DNA of 64,000 nt from Candidatus Zixiibacteriota bacterium (GCA_034439475.1 JAWXAN010000048.1:62001-126000), one strand, 5' to 3'; counted from the stretch's first letter, positions 7,952 to 18,108 are shown. Notes: a model not told the origin generated them from the sequence alone. A program made the numbers and translations.

Positions 7952-10279
7952 ATGACGAGGAAAGTACTTTTTTATATTGTGCTGATGTTATTTTCGGTAG
8001 CTCCCCTGAAAGGAGCGGATCGCGCCAGCATTATTCATGATATAACCCAGGTTAAGAGCGAGACCTTTGGGTCTAACTATACATATGACAATTATGATTC
8101 GATTGTAGTCGGGCGGGGCATAATCCTCTCCGGCCGGAAATTTGTTATCGAGCTTCTTGAAGGCGAAAACAGCCGGGCATTCGCATACACTTCCAATGAA
8201 ACCAACGTGATACAACACGTAAATATTCCGAATCCCCTCATAGATATTCCGACCGCTGATGACTCGCGTTATGACGATATCCTGGTTGACGAAGGCGCCA
8301 GCTCCGATGAAACACAACTTGGCCGTGCACCGGTGTTTTTGCTTGGCGAGATTTCAGTTGAAGAAAGACGTTTTCTTGAAATATTGGTTCTGCCTGTCAC
8401 GATTAGTGAAACAGATGATATCAACTTTCACTCTTCACTATCGTTCTCAATCGGCAATCGTGAGATCACGCCGGAAAATATTAAGCCATCCACGGATTTC
8501 TATAATAAGACACGAATTTTGTTTCCAGAGCAAAGCGCTTCGGCGACGACCCGTGGCAAACTTGTCATCATTACCCATTCGAGCTTTACCTATGCATGCG
8601 AACGAATGAAAAATTACAAAGTCGCTACCGGCTACGATGTCCGGATAAAACAGATTGAAGAGATAGACTCCGAATTTTTAGGACGCGATAACGCAGAAAA
8701 ACTTCGCGAGTACCTGAAGGACTTTCATGCGACAGAAGGGAAATATGTCCTTCTCGTGGGGGATGAAACGCTGATACCGGTACGGTATGCTTCGCATATC
8801 AACCGAAACTCACAGCCTGAACTCATGAAGTTGCTGATCTGTGACCTCTATTTTGCCGATCTTACCGGTGAATGGGACATCGACAACGACAATATCTGGG
8901 GGGAGCCGCATCATGACAAGCCTGACCAGAACCCTGAGTTGATGGTAGGTCGGCTGCCTTTTCGTTCAATTGAGCAGATGAATCAGTACGTCGATAAATT
9001 GATCCTCTATCAAACTAATCCCGGCAACGAAGACAGATCATATCTTGGGCGGACACTCTTTTTTTCATCGGATCAGATGCGCGATTATTCCGAAGGCGGC
9101 CAGCATGCGCGGATTGCAAGAGCATTTCCGCAGACAGTTGATGTGGATACCGTAAACGGAATCGAGGCAAGCCGCGGAGATGACCTAACCCCAACAAATG
9201 CAGTTGGAGACGAACTCGGTTCATTATTTTCTAAAGGATATGGAATTGTAAATGTAATAGCTCATGGCCGGAGCGATGGCTTTGTTGTCCGCTCAGCCGG
9301 AGTAAACCAGTGGCCGAAATCGTTCCTGCTCACTCGCGATCAGGCAAATGCCAATCTTCTTTTTGATTCGCTCTCCCCTTCCAACAAACCGGCATTTTAT
9401 TATTCATTGGCCTGCGATAATGGCGGCTTTGATTTGGACGCCGCGCCATTTACTAAGACTTCGCCCACAATGGTCGAGGCCCTTCTTGCCCAACAAGACG
9501 GGGCAGTTGGCTTTGTCGCCTACTCGCGCTGGGGCTGGGTGAATTCAAGCCATCTTCTGCACAAGGCATTTTTCGACTCGCTCTTTGCCCACCCCGGCGA
9601 GCCAGCTGCCCATGCAATGTACCGATCGCAATCTGCATATGCGTATTATCGTGACCTTGTATATGGCCAGAACTATTTCGGAGATCCGACCGTTCGAATC
9701 TACACAGAAATCCCCGCGAAAATACATTTGACCATTGAGGCAGAAGAAAGTGTCACTCGCGTCCAGCTTGTGAGTGCTGCAGGCATTCCTATTGAAGGAA
9801 TGGTCTATCTTTCTGAAAACGGTGCATTGCTAAACAGTTATCAAATAGATAGCAGAGGAATTGTAATTCTTGAATATCCGCTGGACCCATCAATTGAGTA
9901 TACAATCTCTGCGGTTTCAGACAGAGCGACTATTGCCCTCGTAAGATACCGCGAGCAAATAGTCACATCGGTTAACACGGATGACGAGTCTGGCCTTCCC
10001 ACTAGTTTTGCACTGCACCAGAACTACCCAAATCCGTTTAATCCGTCGACTCAAATCTCATTCGATTTGCCAACTTCATCACATGTTCGGCTCGCTATTT
10101 ACAATATCGCCGGACAGAATGTGGCAGTACCAATAGACAAGTCACTCGGCGCAGGAACGTACACCGTAGAATGGGACGGCAGTGATAATCACGGGCTGTC
10201 GCTTGCGAGCGGCGTCTATTTCTACCGGCTTGAATCCGAAAGCGCTGCTTCAACTAAAAAAATGATTTTGATGAAGTAA
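7952..10279 (+). CDS. Secreted C25-family (gingipain-like) cysteine protease with C-terminal sorting-type domain
   Basis: The 775-residue protein starts with a signal peptide (MTRKVLFYIVLMLFSVAP...) and has a gingipain-like catalytic region: a first strand GKLVIITHSSF near 203, the catalytic His in VIAHGRSDGF (about 438) and the catalytic Cys in YSLACDNGGFD (about 488), followed by GAVGFVAYSRWGW. The last 90 or so residues, from HQNYPNPFNPSTQISFDLP to SGVYFYRLES...KKMILMK, are the FlgD-like/type-A sorting tail that FCB bacteria put on exported surface proteins. It is presumably exported by Sec and then handled at the outer membrane; no secretion machinery is visible here. Its 3' end overlaps the converging glycosyltransferase by 26 bases. 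Substrate unknown. Confidence 0.88.
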   Translation: MTRKVLFYIVLMLFSVAPLKGADRASIIHDITQVKSETFGSNYTYDNYDSIVVGRGIILSGRKFVIELLEGENSRAFAYTSNETNVIQHVNIPNPLIDIPTADDSRYDDILVDEGASSDETQLGRAPVFLLGEISVEERRFLEILVLPVTISETDDINFHSSLSFSIGNREITPENIKPSTDFYNKTRILFPEQSASATTRGKLVIITHSSFTYACERMKNYKVATGYDVRIKQIEEIDSEFLGRDNAEKLREYLKDFHATEGKYVLLVGDETLIPVRYASHINRNSQPELMKLLICDLYFADLTGEWDIDNDNIWGEPHHDKPDQNPELMVGRLPFRSIEQMNQYVDKLILYQTNPGNEDRSYLGRTLFFSSDQMRDYSEGGQHARIARAFPQTVDVDTVNGIEASRGDDLTPTNAVGDELGSLFSKGYGIVNVIAHGRSDGFVVRSAGVNQWPKSFLLTRDQANANLLFDSLSPSNKPAFYYSLACDNGGFDLDAAPFTKTSPTMVEALLAQQDGAVGFVAYSRWGWVNSSHLLHKAFFDSLFAHPGEPAAHAMYRSQSAYAYYRDLVYGQNYFGDPTVRIYTEIPAKIHLTIEAEESVTRVQLVSAAGIPIEGMVYLSENGALLNSYQIDSRGIVILEYPLDPSIEYTISAVSDRATIALVRYREQIVTSVNTDDESGLPTSFALHQNYPNPFNPSTQISFDLPTSSHVRLAIYNIAGQNVAVPIDKSLGAGTYTVEWDGSDNHGLSLASGVYFYRLESESAASTKKMILMK

Positions 10280-11147
10280 ATCGTCTCTGAATGAAAAGTT
10301 GAAGCATCTTCGCGGGAAGACTCAGCATCAAGAGCAAACCACTCAATAATAGAATCGGATATTCAATAGGCTGTGAATATTTCCTGAGATATCGAAACAT
10401 GGAACTGTGTGAACGCCATGCGTTCAGATACGGCCGCCTTCCGGTCGAGCCTCCGACATAATGCTCGACCACGGCCTGCGGGAAATAGAGCAGTTTGTAT
10501 CCGGCATCCGAGATTCTTCGGCAGTAATCGACATCATTAAAAAATATCGGGAAGTTCTCGTCAAAGAAACCTATCAGTTTGACAATTGTTCGCGGCATCA
10601 TGAGAGCCGAGCCCATTGGCTGATCGACCTCGCGCTCATGTTCATGATCGAACCAGCCCATTTTCCATGATAAAAATTCTTTATGCCGCGGGAAAAGTGT
10701 CGAGAGGAGTGTAACGGCATAGAAAACATGTTTGTGGCGCGGGAAAGCGCGAACTGACCATTGAAGTTCCCCTTCGAAATTGACAAATTTGGGTCCGATG
10801 GCTCCGATATGAGAATCTGATTTCAATTTCTGAAGAAGCACCGGTGTGCTTCCGGGACGGAAACGAAGGTCTTGGTTGAGAAGATAGATATATTTCCCAC
10901 GCGCTTCTACAAAGCCAATGTTTACAGCCTTGGCAAAGCCAAGGTTCTTACCATTTTTAACAAGTCGAATTTGGGGAAAGCGCTTTTTTATAAAATCGGG
11001 CGATCTGTCAATTGAGCCGTTGTCAACTACGATAATTTCGTGCGAGAGCGCGGCCAAATCACGCGTCAATGTTTCAAGACACTCCGGTAAAAATTGCATT
11101 CCATTGTAGGAAATGACAATCGCGGAAAGTTCGGGGGTTTCGCTCAT
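10254..11147 (-). CDS. Family 2 glycosyltransferase (rhamnosyltransferase/WbbL-like)
   Basis: GT-A fold enzyme of 297 residues with an N-terminal nucleotide-sugar fold (LSAIVISYNGMQFL, then VVDNGSIDRSPDFI near 45), LNQDLRF near 92 as the DxD-like metal site, and NDVDYCRRISDAGY near 213 with the conserved acidic residues. A hydrophobic segment near the C-terminus (YPILLLSGLLLMLSL) may anchor it in the inner membrane. It is the last gene of a leftward run with two more glycosyltransferases and a FemAB-like protein, so a role in surface-glycan assembly is likely; the sugar is unknown. Confidence 0.87.
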   Translation of the reverse strand: MSETPELSAIVISYNGMQFLPECLETLTRDLAALSHEIIVVDNGSIDRSPDFIKKRFPQIRLVKNGKNLGFAKAVNIGFVEARGKYIYLLNQDLRFRPGSTPVLLQKLKSDSHIGAIGPKFVNFEGELQWSVRAFPRHKHVFYAVTLLSTLFPRHKEFLSWKMGWFDHEHEREVDQPMGSALMMPRTIVKLIGFFDENFPIFFNDVDYCRRISDAGYKLLYFPQAVVEHYVGGSTGRRPYLNAWRSHSSMFRYLRKYSQPIEYPILLLSGLLLMLSLPAKMLQLFIQRRFTSSKSFF

Positions 11148-11152
11148 GACAA

Positions 11153-12391
11153 TTATTTTATTCTATCAAGAAGATTTGCGAATCGTTGGGCTAATTTATC
11201 AGAAGAGAAAGGTTTGGCATATTCGGGAAGCGGAGTTATTTCGAGGCTGTTTGAAGTATGACGCTTTATGACATGAGCGACATAGTCGGTTGCCTGCGGG
11301 TGTGTAACATCGGAGAAGGTAAAGCCATTGTTTGTGGCTGAAACAATCTCTTCAAGCTCGCTCCCTTTTGGCGCATAGGCAAGCAATGGCCGTCCTGATG
11401 CAAGCAGATCAAAAACTTTCCCCGGCACAAAATCTCCTTCATGTGATAATGGCATAGCTATAAAGTTCAGTGAAGCGTCAGACATTTGTTTCACGGTTTC
11501 CGTGTGTGAGAGTCTTCCGCAAAATGTCATACGGTCTTCCATGTGATATTCCGACAGCAGATTTCGCATATCGGATTTATTAATCTCACCTACCTGTAAT
11601 AAGCGAACGTTCTCAAACAAATCAGGATGATTGTTCTTGAGAATCTGGAGAACTTTCAACAGCGGCTCGACTATTAGAGTCGGAAACTGATGCCCCAAAA
11701 TGCCGATAGTAAAAGCCGTGGACGGTGATGGTTCTGTCCACAGCGAAGCGATTTCGCTGTTATAGCCATTGGAAATTATTTCTGCATTGCCCAAATACTT
11801 TGCGATACTTCGATTGACCGCTACTTGCGCTTTCGATTCGTTTTTAATTCTCTCAAGCATTCGGTTTGCTTGCTCAACTTTGGATTTACTTGAATAATTC
11901 TTTTCAATTGGAAGCACACCCCAATAGTCCCGAAAATCGGCAATCCAAGGTAGGGCAAATTCTCTTGACAGAGTCTGAGCGACAAGATGACAGGAGACTG
12001 GCGGCGAGGTCGAGATTATCGCCGAGTAACGATAGTTTTCGATAAGCGTTCGTCCAAGTCGGATTGCTGGTCTAACCCAGCCGATTTTTGAATCGGGAAA
12101 GAACCGTTCGGAAAGAGATCGAGTCTTCTCAATATTTTTAGACGCGACCTGTCTTACACCGAGGAGATAGAGCAGTCTCTGTGGGTCGCGCGAACCGGCG
12201 CGGAATATTTTGGCCAAATCCAACCCGTCAAGCAATTCAGGTTCGTAGCCCCGATATGCCACGGCTTTGACCGTCAGGATATGGACATCCCAGTTATAGA
12301 ACGGAAGCTTGGTGAATAAATTAAGCGGGCGGCCTACCCCCGCCAAACCCAAGGGCGGGAAATAATAGCACACAAGAAGGACTTTGTTCAA
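11153..12391 (-). CDS. GT-B fold glycosyltransferase (GT4-like)
   Basis: The 412-residue protein opens with the GT4 acceptor-domain signature KVLLVCYYFPPLGLAGVGRP and contains WIADFRDYWG near 157, typical of this group. The C-terminal Rossmann half includes FTIGILGHQFP near 232 and a donor-site region FVPGKVFDLLASGRPLLAYAPKGSELEEIV near 340, where the E/xxG pattern is recognisable. It overlaps the upstream glycosyltransferase by four bases. It probably acts on a lipid-linked glycan in the cytoplasm; the substrate cannot be read from sequence. Confidence 0.86.
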   Translation of the reverse strand: MNKVLLVCYYFPPLGLAGVGRPLNLFTKLPFYNWDVHILTVKAVAYRGYEPELLDGLDLAKIFRAGSRDPQRLLYLLGVRQVASKNIEKTRSLSERFFPDSKIGWVRPAIRLGRTLIENYRYSAIISTSPPVSCHLVAQTLSREFALPWIADFRDYWGVLPIEKNYSSKSKVEQANRMLERIKNESKAQVAVNRSIAKYLGNAEIISNGYNSEIASLWTEPSPSTAFTIGILGHQFPTLIVEPLLKVLQILKNNHPDLFENVRLLQVGEINKSDMRNLLSEYHMEDRMTFCGRLSHTETVKQMSDASLNFIAMPLSHEGDFVPGKVFDLLASGRPLLAYAPKGSELEEIVSATNNGFTFSDVTHPQATDYVAHVIKRHTSNSLEITPLPEYAKPFSSDKLAQRFANLLDRIK

Positions 12392-13473
12392 CCAGCTCTC
12401 CGGTCGCGGAGTGATTTCATCAAATCGATTGTCTCGGCGACATTGTGTTCAAATAGAGCCAATCGCCGCACCCGTTGTAGATTTCTCTGGCGCATCTGTC
12501 TGTGATCATCACGGTCATAGATTATTTTTCGAATAACAGTTTGCAGACTTTCTGAAATGTATGGCTCGTAGGTATAGCCGCTTTCGGGTGTCATCCACTC
12601 CAGCACGCCCGGGATATTTGCGGCCACTGGAATAAGTCCGAGCCCCATTGCCTCGATGAGTGAGGCCGGGGAAGAATCAGAGACAGCGCTCGAGAGGTAG
12701 ATATCGTGGCTTGCCATATGGGACATAAACTCCGCCCGGGGGGCTTTGCTGTAATAACGAATCTTGTCGCCAACCATGCTTGAGGCTATTTGACGGAAAT
12801 TCGCTGCAAGACTGCCAAAATCCGGAAAGGTTATGATAACTTTTTCTTCATTAATCAGGGTGGCAAGCGCGCGAAGGATAAACATGTTGTTATAGACTTT
12901 CTCATGTTTCCTCGGGACAATGATCCTCAGCGGTTCGGTGAGAACGTAGGTGGACTTGTGTTGAGAGAAGAATGTCTCCTCGAGCCCCCAGGGGATTATT
13001 CGGCAGTCGATTCCATCATAGAGTTGCCGCGCGGCGTTGACAATATATTCCGAATCTGCTGAAATCAAATCGGCACATTTAAGGGCGAAGATTGTCTTGC
13101 GGCGGTGGAAGACTGATTTCTCAGGCACAATGAGGATGTCCGATCCCCAGAGATGGAGCAAGATCGGCAGTTTTGGCGAAGTTTGTGCCAGGGCGACGGC
13201 GAATCCATACCCTGAGGCAAAATGCGGATTGAGGACATCGGGCGCAAAAGATCGGGCTATTTTTTTTATTTCCGACGCGGCAAAGGCGTAGTGGAATATG
13301 GAGAGAAACCCACGCTCTCGTAGACGGATATGCTCTATCTGGCCTGCCTCAAGCGATGCAAGAATGACCTCGCAGCCTTGGTTGCGAAGCTCTGTAACAT
13401 AGCGCTCAGTATGGAAGGCTTGGCTGTCGGCCAGTACCAGCACTTTAAGAGGTTTATCGCTCACGCTCACCAT
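12388..13473 (-). CDS. GT-B fold glycosyltransferase (GT4-like), second copy type
   Basis: 361 residues from the ATG at 13473, which I prefer to a longer frame reaching 13533 because it has GGGAAG just upstream and overlaps the preceding stop as ATGGTGA. The N-terminal half reads LKVLVLADSQAFHTERYVTEL, then PHFASGYGFAVALAQ and LHLWGSDIL near 100-112, a pattern shared with the glycosyltransferase at 52463. The C-terminal half has YLSSAVSDSSPASLIEAMGLGLIPVAANIPG, with the E in SLIEAMGLG corresponding to the donor-binding glutamate. Part of the 10254-14396 surface-glycan group. Confidence 0.86.
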   Translation of the reverse strand: MVSVSDKPLKVLVLADSQAFHTERYVTELRNQGCEVILASLEAGQIEHIRLRERGFLSIFHYAFAASEIKKIARSFAPDVLNPHFASGYGFAVALAQTSPKLPILLHLWGSDILIVPEKSVFHRRKTIFALKCADLISADSEYIVNAARQLYDGIDCRIIPWGLEETFFSQHKSTYVLTEPLRIIVPRKHEKVYNNMFILRALATLINEEKVIITFPDFGSLAANFRQIASSMVGDKIRYYSKAPRAEFMSHMASHDIYLSSAVSDSSPASLIEAMGLGLIPVAANIPGVLEWMTPESGYTYEPYISESLQTVIRKIIYDRDDHRQMRQRNLQRVRRLALFEHNVAETIDLMKSLRDRRAG

Positions 13474-14396
13474 AATCTTCCCAGAAAGGATTTTCGGATA
13501 TAACAGGGGTACGTTTTCTCGACTCCGCCCCATTTCTTCTTATACGTCTGGAGATCATTGCTTTGTGCCAAAGGGGAACTGCCAAAGTTCAGATGAGTAA
13601 CCCCTCTTTTTTTGAGCATGACTGCCGCGGTCGCTGTCAAATATTGCCCCGCTTTGAACGAAGAGTGTTTCTTGTTTAGATAATTTTGCCAGTTGAGGGC
13701 CATTTCATTTTCGATGAGAAAAATCTGCGAGGCAATCGCCTCCCCCTCGTGCTCACAATAGAGCCAGAGAATCCTGCTGTCGATAGTTGCTATATTTGCC
13801 AAAGCTCGGTAGAATTGCTCGGGGTATTTGGGTCTCCGTCCGTGCCTCTGTTCAGTTTGATTCATGAGAGTAAGAAACGGCTGTAAATGCCGTTCGGCCT
13901 CAAAGATGCCCACTGATACATTCTCACGCTCGGCTTTTCGAATCTCAGAGCGAAGCGTCGTATCAGGCGGTGCCCAGGTCGGCGAGGAAATGTCGGCAAC
14001 AAGGGTAGACGACTGGCAAACTTCCCATTCTTTTTGAATGGGTTGGAACAGCCGAAAATAGTCATTGAGATAGAAACGGGCATAACCCACCCGCTCTATT
14101 GCAGCAAGCAATTCGGCTTTGAGCGCCTCGATGTTTGGATTCGTTTCCTCGGAAAAGAATGTCGAATAACAGCCATCGGGAAGGGATTGGGCGCGACGAA
14201 ATGGGCCGGCGCCAAATTCAACAACTGGCAGAATCGCTACGATATCGTTGTCTGCTTCAACTGTCCAATAATAATCCGTGCCACCTACAGTTTTCCAGAG
14301 TTGGATAAAGCCGGGTGAGCCGAAGAGAGACCGTCGTGTCATCCGTTGCACAATCGAAGCGCCTAACTCAGCGAAGCTTCGACGTATAACCTTCAT
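13467..14396 (-). CDS. FemAB/BioF2-like GNAT-fold acyltransferase
   Basis: 309 residues with the double-GNAT pattern of FemAB-type proteins. Near the N-terminus is SPGFIQLWKTVGGTDYYWTVEADNDIVAILPVV; near the C-terminus is HLNFGSSPLAQSNDLQTYKKKWGG followed by YPCYIRKS, typical of the group that sits in exopolysaccharide clusters. Relatives transfer aminoacyl or acetyl groups, but the substrate of this subgroup is not established. The gene overlaps the upstream propeller gene (ATGA) and the downstream glycosyltransferase (seven bases), so it is co-translated with a glycan-assembly group. Confidence 0.75.
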   Translation of the reverse strand: MKVIRRSFAELGASIVQRMTRRSLFGSPGFIQLWKTVGGTDYYWTVEADNDIVAILPVVEFGAGPFRRAQSLPDGCYSTFFSEETNPNIEALKAELLAAIERVGYARFYLNDYFRLFQPIQKEWEVCQSSTLVADISSPTWAPPDTTLRSEIRKAERENVSVGIFEAERHLQPFLTLMNQTEQRHGRRPKYPEQFYRALANIATIDSRILWLYCEHEGEAIASQIFLIENEMALNWQNYLNKKHSSFKAGQYLTATAAVMLKKRGVTHLNFGSSPLAQSNDLQTYKKKWGGVEKTYPCYIRKSFLGRLW

Positions 14397-16630
14397 TTTT
14401 TATTGACCAACAGGAATTTCCCGCGCCCGACTTTTCCTTCGCCATCGGTAATGGTAAAAAAGTAGACTCCCGACGCAACAGCATTGCCGGATGTGTTCAA
14501 CCCATTCCACGTCAGGCTGCTTGAGTGATAGATCGTTTCGCCTGCAAGAGAAAAGATAGAGAGTGTGCCGCTGGCGCTGAAATTAAAACGTAGCGTCTCG
14601 GTGTTTGAGCTGATGATGTACGGGTTGGGAATTGCAAGGATGTTTTCCACGTCACCTGTCAACAGGCCGAAATTCGCCCGGCGGAGTGAGACACCTAATG
14701 GAGTCGAGACATACAAGTCATTTGATCGCGGATCGATTGTCACTTTGCGACAGTTATCGTCTATTAGATCGCTGTTTTCGGTAGTGAATGTAGAAAAATC
14801 GCCGGTGACGGCATCGAATAGCGCCAGACCGGTGGCTGAAGCAAGCCAGAGATTGCCCCGGGTGTCAAACTCTAAATCGACAATGTCCGGACCAAATCCC
14901 GCCGGAAGAGAAACATCGATAAACCTATTTTCGATCGTCGGCTCGATTCGCGAAAGGCCAAAATTTGTCCCGACCCAGAGTTCGCCGTTGGGGGCAAAGC
15001 GAACCACACGGACAACATCTGAGCGGAGATTGCTATTCGCTTGGTTAAGGACATTGCAGTTATCATCGGATTTATCAAAAGGACTCGCTCCAAGCGCGCA
15101 AAGAAACACACCGCTGGCTTCGGTCCCAAGGGCAAAAAAGCCATTGTGGAAGGCGAGGGTGATAACTTTGTCATCGGTGATGCCATCGCCGAACCCAAGA
15201 GAATCCCAGTGGGGTGAAAGGTTATCAATTGTAGAAAGCTCAAGAAGTGCGACCGGATAATCGGTGAAGGCGCGGTAATTGGGTGTAAAGAGCACTGACC
15301 CATCGGTAGCCAAGTCGAAGATAACTATGTAGTTGTTCCCTTCGTCATTGCCCCGAAGCGTCGTGTTGGTCGAATCATATCTGATGACAGTGTTTGCCTC
15401 ATCATGTTTTATTCGCACCAAACCGCTTCCAAACGTTCCAACAAACGATTCGCCCATTGAGTCGGTCAAAATTGCCAGAGCCCGGTCTCCGACATTGAAA
15501 TTATGGATCAGCCATGAGTCCCCGACTCTGGTTGCGGCTCCGCCTCGGCGAAAAAGTACGGTCGGTTGACGGCTGATTGTGCTCACCGAGACATCCATTA
15601 CATCATTCTGCGAAAGACCAGTATTCGGGTACTCGATAAAAGGACCACCGGCATTGTTGTACAGACCGCCTCCTGTCAGTGCGAGCCATTGATAGCCTTG
15701 CACTCTCTGGCCGGTCCGGGGAGCTGAGGGAGTTGCCGGGGAGATGAGTTGGGTGAATGAACCGCCGCTGAGTCTCGCCACACCTCCAGAGTAATAGACA
15801 ATAAGAACATTTCCCTCTCTTTTAACATCTGTTACAGAGAGATTCTGAGTGAGCGGAAATTCAAAAAAGGATGTATCAGCTAAAGACCTGTCGAGCCGGA
15901 AGAATCCGCGCGATGTTGCGACATAAATATTGTTTTCAAAATATTCGACTCTTCTAATGGTGTCAGAGCCTAAAATCGGAAAGTCAGCGAGACTGAATGT
16001 CTCCCATCGCGACGGCGCGTTCAAAAGAGCGGGAATACTCTTATCGGCGACAGCCAGACCGCTCGAGGTGGCTATCCAGATCGAGTCGCCTGCAATTACT
16101 ACATCATTGACAGCCGAGCCGGGATTGAGCATGCCGAACAGATCATAGCTGTCCTGAATCTGGCCGCCATCGTCGACTTTTGAAAAGAGCACAAGCCCGA
16201 TACTTGTCCCAACCCAGAGGTAGTCGCCGTCATCGGCGAGAACGAGGGCATCGAATGGGTCGTTGTTGGCGTCCCTAAATAAATATTGCTGAGGCCTATA
16301 GATGCCGAGTCGAACAATACGTCCTGCACCAGCAATCCATCTTTGGCCGCTTGAGTCCACAATGACATCGAATAAGTTCGTCGTGCCCAATCCGTCAACA
16401 TTCGTATACTGAGCATAAGTCGTTCCGTCGATGACAAGCAGTCCGCCCGATGTTGCGGCGTACAGAGAGTTACCGATAAGGGTCAAGCGGCGTATGTCAC
16501 GAAACGAAGTGATGCTCTCCCATTCGGGCAGAGGCTCTACAGGCGAGTCGGCATTGACTAAAATAGGTAAGAGGACAAGCACAAAAAGGGCTAAGATTTT
16601 TTTCTGAAGAAAGTTACTGCGAATATCCAT
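14393..16630 (-). CDS. Secreted beta-propeller protein with C-terminal sorting-type domain
   Basis: 745 residues with a signal peptide (KKILALFVLVLLPILVNA) and at least ten repeats resembling the two-component-regulator propeller, each with a W-A/G-T core, e.g. GNSLYAATSGGLLVID, GDYLWVGTSIGLVLF, GDSIWIATSSGLAVAD and GELWVGTNFGLSRI. The C-terminal 75 residues (NILAIPNPYIISS... SGVYFFTITDGEGKVGRGKFLLVNK) form a FlgD-like/sorting tail. There is no kinase or DNA-binding part, so this is an exported propeller and not a sensor kinase. The start lies 40 bases inside the 3' end of lnt, an unusually long overlap; no later start keeps the signal peptide. Confidence 0.8.
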   Translation of the reverse strand: MDIRSNFLQKKILALFVLVLLPILVNADSPVEPLPEWESITSFRDIRRLTLIGNSLYAATSGGLLVIDGTTYAQYTNVDGLGTTNLFDVIVDSSGQRWIAGAGRIVRLGIYRPQQYLFRDANNDPFDALVLADDGDYLWVGTSIGLVLFSKVDDGGQIQDSYDLFGMLNPGSAVNDVVIAGDSIWIATSSGLAVADKSIPALLNAPSRWETFSLADFPILGSDTIRRVEYFENNIYVATSRGFFRLDRSLADTSFFEFPLTQNLSVTDVKREGNVLIVYYSGGVARLSGGSFTQLISPATPSAPRTGQRVQGYQWLALTGGGLYNNAGGPFIEYPNTGLSQNDVMDVSVSTISRQPTVLFRRGGAATRVGDSWLIHNFNVGDRALAILTDSMGESFVGTFGSGLVRIKHDEANTVIRYDSTNTTLRGNDEGNNYIVIFDLATDGSVLFTPNYRAFTDYPVALLELSTIDNLSPHWDSLGFGDGITDDKVITLAFHNGFFALGTEASGVFLCALGASPFDKSDDNCNVLNQANSNLRSDVVRVVRFAPNGELWVGTNFGLSRIEPTIENRFIDVSLPAGFGPDIVDLEFDTRGNLWLASATGLALFDAVTGDFSTFTTENSDLIDDNCRKVTIDPRSNDLYVSTPLGVSLRRANFGLLTGDVENILAIPNPYIISSNTETLRFNFSASGTLSIFSLAGETIYHSSSLTWNGLNTSGNAVASGVYFFTITDGEGKVGRGKFLLVNKK

Positions 16631-18108
16631 TTCACAAGCAATATACCTGCAATTAAAGCAGTTAGCAAGAACGAGAACCGTCCGGCAACATCTCCCCAGC
16701 GGGTGAATAGTGAGCGACTTTCGCGAAGCAACAACCCTTCAGCGAGAACGGCTTTGTCATCCTGCGGCAGTTGGTGGCGAATTCGCCCATAGTCATCCAC
16801 TATATAACTGTAACCGCTGTTGGCTGCGCGAGCCATCCATGTTCTGTTTTCGACGGCGCGGGTAACAAAAACGCGCGAATGCATATCCATGCCGATTGTA
16901 TTTTCAAACCAGGTATCATTGGTAATCCCGACAATAAACTCGGCGCCGCTGTTGACCATTGTTCTGACAAATTCAGGGAAAGCCGATTCGAAACAGATAA
17001 GCACGCCATATCGGCTATCGGTCAGATCAAAGAGTCGAAGCGAGTCACCGGGATAAAAATCGGACCACCATTGAATTTCATAGGTCTCAATGAAGGTCAG
17101 ATACTGCGTGAGGAACTCTTCGGTCAGAAATGGGAAATGATCCTGATACGGGACATGTTCGGCGAAAGGGACAAGTTTCATCTTGTCGTAACTTCGCTCC
17201 AGCCCTCCGTTCGGATTGAATTGAAACGAAGAATTATAAAATCGCCTGTTGCCATTGAAAGTTCGGGCTCTGAGAGCTCCAATTAAGTGGTGGCTCTGGG
17301 TTGCGATAGCTGTCTTGCCAAGCAGTTCGCGGCAATCATATTCAAGTTCAGGGTAACAGGGAGCGGCAGTTTCAGGCCAAACAAAAAGTTTCACCGATGT
17401 GTCTTGGACTGAGCGGGCTAGTGAATCATAGAGGTTGTAATTATACGCCTCGCTCACGGCATTCCATTTCAACTCCAGCGGTACAGAGCCTTGGAGGATG
17501 GCTACTTTGTAGTTGCCTTCGATGGGATAGACCGGCATGACAGCCCAGCCATATCCGATGAGAAATCCCACAGTACCAATTGACATAAAGGCCGAGGTGA
17601 GTCTCTTCTCTACCGATATTTCTGAGCGGAAGACCTGCCAGAGCAGAACATTCACCCCGACTATTAATAGTGAAAGGCCATGTACCGAAACGATAGACAC
17701 AATCTGCAGAATGTACAGATAATAAGACTGGCTGTATCCAAGGTCAGCCCAAGGAAAAGCAAACTCGGACAAGGTGCGAAAGTGTTCCACGCCGACCCAC
17801 AAGAACGGGACTGCGATAAGCCCGTAAAGCGCTTTACGTCTATAAAGCGCATTAAACAGACACAACCCCGCTGTATAATAAAAAGCTACGATCACAACGG
17901 CTGCGAGCATACCGGGGGGCGTGACTTGGGCAATCCAGTAGATACAGAATAAGGTGAAAAAAAAGCTGAAGAAATATGAGACCTGAAACACCGCTTTGCC
18001 GCGCAGTCTCGAAATAATCATGAGCGGGCGAATAAGCGAAAACCAGGCGAGAAAACCAAAGATGCCGGGATAGAATGAGAATGAGAGAAGAAACGACCAG
18101 AATATCAA
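16591..18108 (-). CDS. lnt: Apolipoprotein N-acyltransferase Lnt
   Basis: Inner-membrane enzyme that N-acylates diacylglyceryl-lipoproteins. Several membrane segments are followed by a periplasmic nitrilase domain with the catalytic Glu in FVWPETAAPCYPE (about 263), Lys in YDKMKLVPFAEHVPY (about 330) and Cys in YGVLICFESAFPEF (about 385). The TTG at 18108 begins right at the first membrane segment and has no ribosome-binding site. The frame stays open upstream with basic residues (IRKRRLE), and a CTG at 18183 follows GAGGAG by seven bases, so the real protein may have 25 more residues. It follows gpmI closely. Confidence 0.92.
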   Translation of the reverse strand: MIFWSFLLSFSFYPGIFGFLAWFSLIRPLMIISRLRGKAVFQVSYFFSFFFTLFCIYWIAQVTPPGMLAAVVIVAFYYTAGLCLFNALYRRKALYGLIAVPFLWVGVEHFRTLSEFAFPWADLGYSQSYYLYILQIVSIVSVHGLSLLIVGVNVLLWQVFRSEISVEKRLTSAFMSIGTVGFLIGYGWAVMPVYPIEGNYKVAILQGSVPLELKWNAVSEAYNYNLYDSLARSVQDTSVKLFVWPETAAPCYPELEYDCRELLGKTAIATQSHHLIGALRARTFNGNRRFYNSSFQFNPNGGLERSYDKMKLVPFAEHVPYQDHFPFLTEEFLTQYLTFIETYEIQWWSDFYPGDSLRLFDLTDSRYGVLICFESAFPEFVRTMVNSGAEFIVGITNDTWFENTIGMDMHSRVFVTRAVENRTWMARAANSGYSYIVDDYGRIRHQLPQDDKAVLAEGLLLRESRSLFTRWGDVAGRFSFLLTALIAGILLVKWIFAVTFFRKKS

